From Kribbella caucasensis (lineage in GTDB: Bacteria; Actinomycetota; Actinomycetes; Propionibacteriales; Kribbellaceae), in assembly GCF_004361855.1 (NCBI RefSeq), contig NZ_SNWQ01000043.1, forward strand, positions 1 to 36,604: 36,604 nt of DNA. Reading direction: 5' to 3'. Positions within the stretch are counted from its first letter, which is position 1. Every line of letters starts with the position of its first letter. Position numbers and translations under genes: made by a program. The notes below the pieces were generated by a model. That model was given only the letters and a program-made list of their open reading frames with translations. It made no database searches and had not been told where the DNA came from. Shown piece after piece: positions 30,840 through 36,604 of this stretch.

Positions 30840-32030
30840 ATGCGCGGACGGATCGTCAGGCTCCTGGCCGTGACGCTACTTGTCGTCACGGCGTGCTCGC
30901 CGGCGGACACGACGGACCGGCAGAGCGATGTCGCTGCAGAGGAGATCGAGCACGTCGAGCTTCCTCAGGTCGCTGCCGGCCCGCGGGAGGACGGCCCGTC
31001 CGCGCTGGACAACATGCGTGACCAGCGGCTGCCGAGACCGCTGCTCGACCCGGACAAGATCATGTCCGGCGGGCCGCCGCCGGACGGGATCCCGCCGATC
31101 GACGAGCCGCGGTTCTCCCGCGCCCGGACGGTCGGCTGGCTGGCCGACACTGAGCCGCTGCTGTCGCTCACGGTCGGAGGCGAGACCCGCGGGTATCCAC
31201 TGCAGATCATGACCTGGCACGAGATCGTCAACGACACGGTCGGTGGGGTGCCGGTCGCGGTCACGTACTGCCCGCTGTGCAACTCCGGGGTCGCGTTCGA
31301 GCGGCGGGCCGCGACCCGGGTGCTGTCGTTCGGTACGTCGGGTCGCCTGTATGCCGACAATCTGGTGATGTACGACCAGCAGACCGAGTCGCTGTGGCCC
31401 CAGCTCACCGGGCAGGCCGCGCTCGGCGTAGTCACCGGCACGACGCTGCGGGCGATCCCGATGGGCACGGTGGCGTGGCGCGACTTCCGTACGGCGAACC
31501 CGGAGGCGTGGGTGTTGACCCGCGACACCGGCCACGACCGCCCGTATGGACGCAACCCGTACGCCGGGTACGACGACCCGTCCGGAGAGTTGCTGTTCGA
31601 GCTGCCCACGAAGGACGCCCGGCTGCCGGTGAAGGAACGCGTCGTCGGCGTCGCCCGCGGCCGTGACGCGGTGGCCGTGGTGCGGTCGGCGATCGCCCGG
31701 ACCGGTGTGCTGGAGGTGGCCGCGGAGGGGAAGGATCTGATCGTATGGCACCGGCCGGGCCAGGCCTCCGCCCTCGACGACGAACGCATCGTCCGCGGCC
31801 GCGACGTCGGCACCGTGGCCGTCTTCGATCCTGTCGTGAACGGCCGGCGGCTTCATTTCATTGCTGCTGGCAATGGCTTCCGTGACCGGGAGACCGGTTC
31901 GCAGTGGAACGTTCTGGGGCAGGCAACCACCGGCCTGCTGAAGGGACAGCGGCTGGTACCACACCAGCACCTGGACACGTTCTGGTTCGCGTGGGTCGCG
32001 TTCCATCCCGAGACCCGGGTGATCGGGTGA
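30840..32030 (+). CDS. DUF3179 domain lipoprotein
   Basis: 396 residues. Lipobox LLVVTACSPAD, then a DUF3179 domain: YPLQIMTWHEIVNDTVGGVP, AVTYCPLCNSGVAFERR (CPLCN, likely metal or redox cysteines), FGTSGRLYADNLVMYDQQTE, SLWPQLTGQA and the later FWFAWVAFHPETRVIG. DUF3179 proteins are extracytoplasmic and of unknown function. The stop overlaps the next start by GTGA, so it is the first gene of a plus-strand operon with the NrtS-methyltransferase. A CRP-type box lies 36 nt upstream. Confidence 0.9.
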   Translation: MRGRIVRLLAVTLLVVTACSPADTTDRQSDVAAEEIEHVELPQVAAGPREDGPSALDNMRDQRLPRPLLDPDKIMSGGPPPDGIPPIDEPRFSRARTVGWLADTEPLLSLTVGGETRGYPLQIMTWHEIVNDTVGGVPVAVTYCPLCNSGVAFERRAATRVLSFGTSGRLYADNLVMYDQQTESLWPQLTGQAALGVVTGTTLRAIPMGTVAWRDFRTANPEAWVLTRDTGHDRPYGRNPYAGYDDPSGELLFELPTKDARLPVKERVVGVARGRDAVAVVRSAIARTGVLEVAAEGKDLIVWHRPGQASALDDERIVRGRDVGTVAVFDPVVNGRRLHFIAAGNGFRDRETGSQWNVLGQATTGLLKGQRLVPHQHLDTFWFAWVAFHPETRVIG

Positions 32031-33112
32031 CCGCCCGAGCAGCGGACGAAATGTGCCCGCACTCGGGCGGCCAGACCTGTCAGCGGTGCTCGTGGGCGCG
32101 ACCACGCGACGCGGTGCTGCTGGTAGTGCGCGGCCGCACCGCAAGGAAGGCTCTGCCGGTGGCGGCGGTGGTCGGCACGGTGCTGTCGCTGGTGAACCAG
32201 GGGTCGGTGATCGCGGGCGGGGCCACTACGTCCGGCACGTGGGTTCGGGTGGCGGTGAATTACCTGGTGCCGTTCCTGGTCGCCAGCATCGGTTACCTGT
32301 CGGGACGTCGGGTGCGGGCCCCCGCCGTCGATTGGCCGCGCTACCTGGCCGGCTATCACCGGGACCGGCCCGGCATCACGGAGCGGCTGCTGACCGGCGC
32401 GATGGCCGGGCGAGGCGCAGCGCCGTATCCGTGGCTGGTGGAGCCGTTACGCGATGAGCCCGGCCCGATCCTTGATCTCGCGTGCGGATCCGCGCCCACC
32501 CGGCTATTGCTGCGCCGGGAGCGATGGATCGGTATCGACGCGTCGGCGAGCGAGCTGGCTGTCGCCGCGGCCGCCGGTCGCAGGCCGTTGGTGCGCGGTG
32601 ACGCGGGTGCGCTGCCCGTGGCCGATGGCGTGATCGGATCCGTGTGTGCCGCGATGTGCCTGCAGGTCCTAACGCCCATGGATGTCGTGCTGGCCGAGGT
32701 ACGGCGGGTTCTGCGGCCGGGTGGGATGGTGGTTGCGCTGGTCCCCTCCAGGGTGGGGCCGAGGTCGTCCGGGGTGCTCGGCTGGGTCCGCGTGATGCGG
32801 GCCTTGGGAATCAGATCGGAGCCGTGGCCCAACCCGCAGGCTCGCGACGGCCTTGCCCGGCTGTTGCGCGCGCACGGCTTCGTTGTCGACTCCGACCAGC
32901 GCCGCATGTACCACTGCGAGATCGCCGACCCGTCCGACGCGGCGCTGCTCATCGATGCCTTGTATCTGCCGGGCGTGGACACCGAGTCCCTCAATCGAGC
33001 CAAGGATGTCCTTGCGTCGTGGGCTACCCCGGGACGCGGGTTGCCGCTGCCGTTGCGTCGTGTCGTTGCACACCTGCCCCTCATCGAGCCGGGCGGTGAG
33101 TTGTTTCAGTGA
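32027..33112 (+). CDS. NrtS-like membrane domain fused to a class I SAM methyltransferase
   Basis: 361 residues from GTG 32027, overlapping the DUF3179 stop. Residues 9-21 hold a Cys cluster, MCPHSGGQTCQRC. Residues 36-95 match the two-helix NrtS family: ARKALPVAAVVGTVLSLVNQ, GTWVRVAVNYLVPFLVASIG. From about 103 comes a methyltransferase: WPRYLAGYHRDRPGITERLL, motif I GPILDLACGSAPTRLLL, IGIDASASEL, VLRPGGMVVALVPSRVG. NrtS is proposed to move nitrate or nitrite. The frame is continuous, so a true fusion is likely, and the substrate is unknown. The stop overlaps CRP-type box 2. Confidence 0.82.
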   Translation: MTARAADEMCPHSGGQTCQRCSWARPRDAVLLVVRGRTARKALPVAAVVGTVLSLVNQGSVIAGGATTSGTWVRVAVNYLVPFLVASIGYLSGRRVRAPAVDWPRYLAGYHRDRPGITERLLTGAMAGRGAAPYPWLVEPLRDEPGPILDLACGSAPTRLLLRRERWIGIDASASELAVAAAAGRRPLVRGDAGALPVADGVIGSVCAAMCLQVLTPMDVVLAEVRRVLRPGGMVVALVPSRVGPRSSGVLGWVRVMRALGIRSEPWPNPQARDGLARLLRAHGFVVDSDQRRMYHCEIADPSDAALLIDALYLPGVDTESLNRAKDVLASWATPGRGLPLPLRRVVAHLPLIEPGGELFQ

Positions 33113-33122
33113 GCATGGTCAC
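33109..33122. promoter_or_regulatory. CRP-type box 2 (upstream of radical-SAM/methyltransferase)
   Basis: GTGAGCATGGTCAC followed by CGAAC. It shares GTGAGC-N4-TCACCGAAC with boxes 1 and 3. Its first half overlaps the stop codon of the preceding gene, and it lies 70 bp before the ATG at 33192. Confidence 0.65.
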
Positions 33123-33191
33123 CGAACCTGCGGCCAAGGTCGCCTAGCCTCGGGCGTGTTCAGGTCCGGTCGGAAAGAGAATTGGAGATCG

Positions 33192-33443
33192 ATGTCTGTG
33201 CAAGCGATCTGGAACGGCGTCCAGGTCGTCGCCCCGCGACTCCTGAGCCTAACGAAGGGACAGTCAATGACTGAGGCAACAGATCTGGTGGCCGAGTCTG
33301 AGGACGGACCGCAGAAGCGGGACCGCGCTGAGGTGTTCGTGGAGTTCACCCGCTCGATCTGCCCGGTGTGCAAGGTGGTGGTCGACGCACAGGTCAATAT
33401 CCGCGACGACAAGGTGTATCTGCGCAAGCGGTGCCGCGAGCAC
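33192..33443 (+). pseudogene. Radical SAM protein, N-terminal fragment (MJ0619/Tes-like)
   Basis: From ATG 33192 or 33267 (the latter with GAAGGGA ahead) the frame gives AEVFVEFTRSICPVCKVVVD, AQVNIRDDKVYLRKRCREH, a CPxC...CxxH zinc-like knuckle that opens radical SAM enzymes related to the pterin dimethyltransferase MJ0619 and tetraether synthases. The next expected CxxxCxxC cluster and barrel are absent. At about 33440 the DNA passes into the start of a methyltransferase in another frame. The enzyme is therefore lost. The short open frame continues to 33545 as non-homologous sequence. Confidence 0.7.
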
Positions 33444-34147
33444 GCGGTGGCCAGCCCCTCACCCGCCGGCTGGCCGCTGGACTCGACCTATGCGAAGGGC
33501 AGTCGGTGCTCGACATTGCCTCCGGGCGCGGCACCTCGGCGCTGACGATCGCAACCGAGTACGACGTGAGCATGGTCGGCGTCGACCTGTCCGCGGCGAA
33601 CGTTGCCCTCAGCAACGGGGCCGCCCAGGCCGCTGGGCTGTCCGGCCGGGTCGGCTTCCGGCTCAGGGATGCCGAGAAGCTCTCCGTGTCGGACGGATCC
33701 GTCGACGCGGTGGTGTGCGAATGCGCACTGTGCACCTTCCCGGACAAACCCGCAGCCGCGGCCGAGTTCGCCCGCGTGCTGCGACCAGGTGGCAGGGTCG
33801 GCATCACCGACGTCACCGTCGACCCGGACCGGCTCCCTCCCGAACTCACGACGCTTGGCGCCTGGGTCGCCTGTGTCGCCGATGCCCGCCCCGCGGCCGA
33901 GTACGCAAACATCCTGACCATGGCCGGGTTGCGGGTCTCCGTAATCGAGCATCACGACGCGACGATCGGCCGGATGATCGATCAGATCGAAGCCCGCCTG
34001 CAGTTCCTGCGGCTGACCTCCCGGGCGAGGCTGGAAGCCAACGGTGTCGATGTCGAACGCGCCGGCCCAGTGCTCGGCGCCGTGAGAACCGCGGTGGCCG
34101 ACGGCGTGCACGGCTATGCACTACTCGTCGCCGACAAGCCCGCCTAG
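33444..34147 (+). pseudogene. Class I SAM methyltransferase lacking its own start
   Basis: The frame carries GGQPLTRRLAAGLDLCEGQS, VLDIASGRGTSALTIATEY (motif I), VVCECALCTFPDKPAAAAEF, RVLRPGGRVGITDVTVDPDR and a full C terminus to TAG 34145. It lacks only the usual 20-30 N-terminal residues, replaced by the radical SAM fragment in a different frame. No good start remains after the joint. The frame is open upstream to 33368, so a hybrid protein might still be made from there. Otherwise the core is intact. Confidence 0.72.
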
Positions 34148-34267
34148 CGTTCGCGGGAAGGACCCGGCTCGGGCATGCCACCCCGCGTCGTTCTGTGTCA
34201 CCGCAGACAGAAGGTCCATGTCGCCGCAGAGCTCTTCGTGACTGTGGACGGCCGTACCGCCCGAACT

Positions 34268-34281
34268 GTGAGCGCCATCAC
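34268..34281. promoter_or_regulatory. CRP-type box 3 (upstream of membrane protein)
   Basis: GTGAGCGCCATCAC followed by CGAAC and, after one base, AGCGT, 58 bp before the ATG at 34340. It is the closest match to box 1. Confidence 0.72.
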
Positions 34282-34339
34282 CGAACGAGCGTGGTCACCA
34301 GGCGTACGTTCTCGGGCGACGGCTAGAGGAGGAACTGTC

Positions 34340-34825
34340 ATGGCTTCGACTGGCGCGACAACAAGCATGCGAGCACTACCGATGAACCTGGTCACCGGCG
34401 CCGCCGCCGGCGTGGTGGCCGGAATCCCGCTGGGCATCATCATGCAGCTCCGCGACGCCGACCCGAAGATGATGCCCGGCGTCCAGATGATCGACCAGGT
34501 CGGAGACCTGATCTCCGATCCCTCGACTGGCTTGGGCTGGCTCATTCACCTGTTCAACTCGGCGCTGTTCGGGGTGATCTTCGTTCTGTTGTTCTCCCGC
34601 TGGCTCACCCGACGCGGCCCGGCGATGCTGCTCGGATTGCTGTACGGCGTCGCGTGGTGGATCGCTGGCGCGCTGTGGATCATGCCTGCCTGGCTGGGCA
34701 TGGACGCCATGGTCTTCGAGGTCGGCGCAAACCAGTGGTGGAGCTTGGCCGGGCACCTGATCTACGGCCTGCTACTCGTCGCCGGCTACATCATGGGCCG
34801 CCCGATGCTGTCCAGGCCGTCCTGA
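34340..34825 (+). CDS. Four-helix membrane protein of unknown function
   Basis: 161 residues from ATG 34340 with GAGGAGG ahead. Helices: MNLVTGAAAGVVAGIPLGII, LGWLIHLFNSALFGVIFVLL, AMLLGLLYGVAWWIAGALWI and WSLAGHLIYGLLLVAGYIMG. The segment MMPGVQMIDQVGDLISDPST lies between helices 1 and 2. I do not recognise the family. Its CRP-type box and its place next to the Crp gene suggest it belongs to that regulon. Confidence 0.78.
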   Translation: MASTGATTSMRALPMNLVTGAAAGVVAGIPLGIIMQLRDADPKMMPGVQMIDQVGDLISDPSTGLGWLIHLFNSALFGVIFVLLFSRWLTRRGPAMLLGLLYGVAWWIAGALWIMPAWLGMDAMVFEVGANQWWSLAGHLIYGLLLVAGYIMGRPMLSRPS

Positions 34826-34839
34826 GTGGTGTGTCGTGG

Positions 34840-34853
34840 GTGATGCCGATCAG
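34840..34853. promoter_or_regulatory. Weak CRP-type half match in the Crp leader
   Basis: GTGATGCCGATCAG, with one mismatch from GTGA-N6-TCAC and no CGAAC after it. It lies 97 bp before the likely Crp start and would fit autoregulation, but is weaker than boxes 1-3. Confidence 0.35.
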
Positions 34854-34862
34854 CGGTACTGT

Positions 34863-34892
34863 CTGGTCGAGGGCCTGGATGCCCTCGACCAG
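34863..34892. terminator. Strong hairpin: terminator or attenuator in the Crp leader
   Basis: CTGGTCGAGGGC (34863-34874), loop CTGGAT, GCCCTCGACCAG (34881-34892): a perfect 12-bp stem. It is 37 nt after the membrane-protein stop and 57 nt before the Crp start. No T-run follows. Confidence 0.65.
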
Positions 34893-34949
34893 CAGTCTGG
34901 GTCCTTGCTCCCGCCCTGGGCGCCGGGACAACGCGAGGAGTGGGCCGAC

Positions 34950-35645
34950 GTGGAACGAGCCACCGGCGACGACATCTGGTGCATGGCCGAGGTCGACATC
35001 TTCGCCGACCTGTCCGCCGCCGAGATGGAGGCCATCGCTGCCGCTGCCCCGATGAAGACCTACTCGGCCGGCGACTTGCTGTACTCGCCCCACCAACCGA
35101 GCGAGACCCTGTTCATCCTGAAGAAGGGCAGGGTCCGGATCTTCCGCGTCTCGCCCGACGGCCGCGCGCTTACCACAGCCCTCATCACGCCGGGCACGAT
35201 CTTCGGCGACATGCTCCTCTTGGGTCAGCAGATGCACGACAACTTCGCCGAGGCCCTCGACGACGTCGTGGTCTGCGTGATGGCACGCGCCGACGTCCAC
35301 CGCTTCCTGCTGTCCGACCCCCGCATCGCGATCCGGATCTCGGAGATCCTCGGCCGCCGCGTCGCCGAACTCGAGCGCCGGCTCTCCGACACGGTGTTCA
35401 AGAGCGTGCCGCATCGGGTCGCGGCCACTTTGTGCCTGCTTGCCCGCGAACAGCAGAAACGTCCACTGGGCAGAGGCGTCCAGTTGGCGCTGACCCACGA
35501 ACAGATCGCTGCCTTGACCGGCACGTCGCGCGAAACCACCACCAAAGTCCTCGGCGAGTACGCCGAGCAAGGTCTGCTCCGCCTCGGCCGCGGCAAGATC
35601 ACCATCCTCGACCCGGACACGATCGCAGCCGAAGCCGGCCAGTGA
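34950..35645 (+). CDS. Crp/Fnr family transcriptional regulator
   Basis: 231 residues from GTG 34950 (AGGAG 9 nt upstream). The frame is open to 34836, but that would include the hairpin. The cNMP-like sensor domain is IFADLSAAEMEAIAAAAPMK, LYSPHQPSETLFILKKGRVR, TPGTIFGDMLLLGQQMHDN; the Arg/Glu cAMP contacts of E. coli Crp are not evident and there is no four-Cys iron-sulfur set, so the signal is unknown. The winged HTH ALTHEQIAALTGTSRETTTK, VLGEYAEQGLLRLGRGKITI has SRET, as in Crp, which reads GTGA half-sites. It probably controls the three GTGA-N6-TCAC boxes nearby. Confidence 0.9.
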   Translation: MERATGDDIWCMAEVDIFADLSAAEMEAIAAAAPMKTYSAGDLLYSPHQPSETLFILKKGRVRIFRVSPDGRALTTALITPGTIFGDMLLLGQQMHDNFAEALDDVVVCVMARADVHRFLLSDPRIAIRISEILGRRVAELERRLSDTVFKSVPHRVAATLCLLAREQQKRPLGRGVQLALTHEQIAALTGTSRETTTKVLGEYAEQGLLRLGRGKITILDPDTIAAEAGQ

Positions 35646-35655
35646 GGACACCCGA

Positions 35656-36228
35656 GTGAAGCGCGCCTGGCGGGTGGCGTTCGTTGCCGCCGGTGGACTC
35701 CTGGCCGGCTCCGGCGCCTACCTCGGGCTGGTCACCGGAGCAGCCCCGGTGGACCTCGGGATCGGGCGGCGGATCCGGTCAGTCGGACCGCTGGAGATCC
35801 ACATCGCCGCGCCGCCCGACCTGGTCTTCGACGTGATCGCGGCGCCGTACGCCGAGCGCACGACCCGAGCCTTGCGCGACAAGGTGCGGGTGATTGAACG
35901 CGGCACCGACCTCGTGCTAGCCGCGCACTACACACCCATCCGTGGCGGCTTGAGGGCCACGACGGTGGAGACAGTTCGGTTCACCCGGCCGGAACGCATC
36001 GACTTCCGATTGGTCCGCGGACCGGTTCCACATGTAGTGGAGAAGTTTGTGTTGTCAGGCGATGGCGATGGCACGCGGTTGACCTACACCGGCGAGCTAG
36101 GCACCGATCTGTGGGCACTGGGACGTCTGTGGGGAGACCTCGTCGCCGCCAAGTGGCTGGCTACCGTGAGAACCTCACTCACAGCCATCCAAGACGAAGC
36201 AGAGCACCGAGCTCGCCACCAGAGGTAG
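35656..36228 (+). CDS. SRPBCC-domain protein with N-terminal membrane anchor
   Basis: 190 residues from GTG 35656, 10 nt after the crp stop, so probably co-transcribed. One hydrophobic helix at about residues 6-29 (VAFVAAGGLLAGSGAYLGLV), then an SRPBCC/START-type fold: VGPLEIHIAAPPDLVFDVIA, DLVLAAHYTPIRGGLRATTV, FRLVRGPVPHVVEKFVLSGD, GTRLTYTGELGTDLWALGRL. These domains bind hydrophobic ligands. The function is unknown. Confidence 0.8.
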   Translation: MKRAWRVAFVAAGGLLAGSGAYLGLVTGAAPVDLGIGRRIRSVGPLEIHIAAPPDLVFDVIAAPYAERTTRALRDKVRVIERGTDLVLAAHYTPIRGGLRATTVETVRFTRPERIDFRLVRGPVPHVVEKFVLSGDGDGTRLTYTGELGTDLWALGRLWGDLVAAKWLATVRTSLTAIQDEAEHRARHQR

Positions 36229-36379
36229 GTGAGTGCTTCACTTTCGCCCTGAGATCCTGAATCGCGACCAACTTACGACCACTTTATGACCGTTGGACGC
36301 CGTTGTCGGACAACCGTGGGCAACTATAAAAATGCTGTAGCGCAAGGGATTCAGTGCCTGGCAACCAAGCCCCACCAGT
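36229..36379. other. AT-richer stretch before the tmRNA fragment
   Basis: No ORF. Local composition is lower in GC than its surroundings (ACTATAAAAATGCTGTAG at about 36323-36340). Such a patch next to a tmRNA 3' end is what an integration site boundary often looks like. No integrase gene is in the window. Confidence 0.4.
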
Positions 36380-36419
36380 GCTGTTTGAAGGACGCGGGTT
36401 CGATTCCCGCCACCTCCAC
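36380..36419 (+). ncRNA. ssrA: tmRNA 3' end only (candidate att site)
   Basis: GGACGCGGGTTCGATTCCCG, CCACCTCCAC closely matches the tRNA-like 3' end of tmRNA (E. coli: GGACGCGGGTTCAACTCCCG, CCAGCTCCACCA). The T-stem GCGGG/CCCGC (36394-36398, 36406-36410) and loop TTCGATT are intact. The tmRNA body and the 5' GGGGxTGA end, expected about 350 bp upstream, are not there; that space is the SRPBCC gene. A duplicated 3' end is the typical footprint of an island or prophage that integrated into ssrA. Confidence 0.75.
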
Positions 36420-36424
36420 GATGT

Positions 36425-36440
36425 GATGTCTCAGGACATC
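36425..36440. repeat. Short perfect inverted repeat at the IS end
   Basis: GATGTC-TCAG-GACATC, six base pairs with a 4-nt loop, just after the tmRNA end and before the terminator hairpin. It may be part of the terminal inverted repeat of the IS481-like element, which I infer starts near 36422. Confidence 0.4.
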
Positions 36441-36442
36441 GC

Positions 36443-36488
36443 GGACGGCCGAACCCAATAGTTGTGGGTTCGGCCGTCCTTGGTTTTT
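36443..36488. terminator. Intrinsic terminator
   Basis: GGACGGCCGAACCCA (36443-36457), loop ATAGTTG, then its perfect 15-bp complement to 36479, followed by TTGGTTTTT. It is a textbook hairpin with a T-run on the plus strand, serving transcripts that enter the transposase end. Confidence 0.85.
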
Positions 36489-36604
36489 AGCGGGTGGGGC
36501 CTGGTGGTTTGCCGGTGCCTTGGTAGCGGTGGGTTGTGTCGAGGACGAGTTCTCTGAGGAGTTCTCCGGTGGCGGCGTCGATGATGCGGATGTCGAGGTC
36601 TTGG
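36487..36604 (-). CDS. IS481-like transposase, C-terminal part
   Basis: The minus strand enters at the right edge and reads DLDIRIIDAATGELLRELVL, DTTHRYQGTGKPPGPTR, TAA. The IIDAATGELLREL block followed by a YQ-PTG-like tail is typical of the end of IS481-family integrase-type transposases of actinobacteria. The catalytic DDE core lies outside the window, so whether it is active cannot be judged. Confidence 0.72.
   Translation of the reverse strand, partial: QDLDIRIIDAATGELLRELVLDTTHRYQGTGKPPGPTR

Noticed and set aside
30876..32144. 422-residue minus-strand frame opposite DUF3179
   Set aside because: No start context or domain. The plus-strand protein has a lipobox and DUF3179 motifs.
36380..36419. 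A complete tRNA gene
   Set aside because: Only the T-arm and acceptor 3' strand are present, with no D-arm or anticodon arm upstream. The sequence fits tmRNA better.
1..36604. CRISPR arrays, complete prophage or integrase gene
   Set aside because: No regularly spaced repeats and no integrase, portal or capsid motifs were seen. Only the tmRNA end and a partial transposase point to mobility.

Overview
The window is very GC-rich DNA from an actinobacterium. Signs are the many GTG starts, the 4-nt or 1-nt stop/start overlaps, and typical actinobacterial families: an Uma2-type nuclease, an MtrAB-LpqB-like signalling operon, MMPL and SulP transporters, a WYL regulator, DUF3179, and an IS481-like transposase. 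The family mix resembles Nocardioidaceae/Kribbellaceae-like soil bacteria, but that placement is a guess. Nothing here is essential housekeeping. It reads as accessory DNA with an unusually high share of broken genes.

Layout. 1-2.5 kb: the start of an Uma2-like gene, a thiolase fragment, an alpha/beta hydrolase and an internally deleted methyltransferase. 2.6-4.0 kb: a divergent HAD dehalogenase/TetR pair around a palindromic operator. 4.0-4.75 kb: a small membrane protein (frameshifted) and a PRC-barrel-like protein. 5.0-7.6 kb: a response regulator-histidine kinase-GerMN lipoprotein operon. 7.8-10.3 kb: a STAS protein, an unknown protein, an SLC13/ArsB-like permease and a shortened CBS protein. 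10.7-12.9 kb: TetR and a divergent secreted sulfatase. 13.0-15.1 kb: MerR, a TlpA-like lipoprotein and CcdA. 15.2-16.8 kb: a SulP transporter. 16.8-17.9 kb: a fluoride-channel locus (crcB, frameshifted DUF190, truncated second crcB) with a possible degenerate fluoride riboswitch. 18.2-19.8 kb: an SRPBCC remnant and a second TetR/HAD divergent pair with nearly the same operator as the first. 19.8-24.7 kb: a small secreted protein, then a minus-strand operon for a two-domain repeat lipoprotein, a cupredoxin lipoprotein and a two-component system, then a WYL regulator facing an ABM-like monooxygenase. 25.1-29.2 kb: a decayed racemase, a membrane protein, and an MMPL exporter with a divergent TetR. 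29.2-36.2 kb: a second CcdA/TlpA pair, a DUF3179 lipoprotein, an NrtS-methyltransferase fusion, a radical-SAM fragment running into a methyltransferase, a four-helix membrane protein, a Crp/Fnr-family regulator and an SRPBCC membrane protein. The right end holds the 3' end of tmRNA without its body, a strong terminator and the end of an IS481-like transposase.

How the genes may work together. The clearest undescribed candidate is the 29.2-36.2 kb block. Three intergenic sites share GTGAGC-N4-TCACCGAAC, which is a CRP-type GTGA-N6-TCAC palindrome, and the Crp-family protein encoded in the block carries the SRET recognition-helix residues typical of GTGA readers. This suggests one regulon of thiol-redox (TlpA/CcdA), DUF3179, NrtS/methyltransferase and membrane genes. 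A second candidate is the operon of a tandem-repeat lipoprotein, a type 1 copper protein and a two-component system. The two TetR/HAD pairs look like paralogous switches that could cross-regulate. About a dozen loci are truncated, frameshifted or internally deleted. The three single-base frameshifts could be sequencing errors, while the internal deletions look real.
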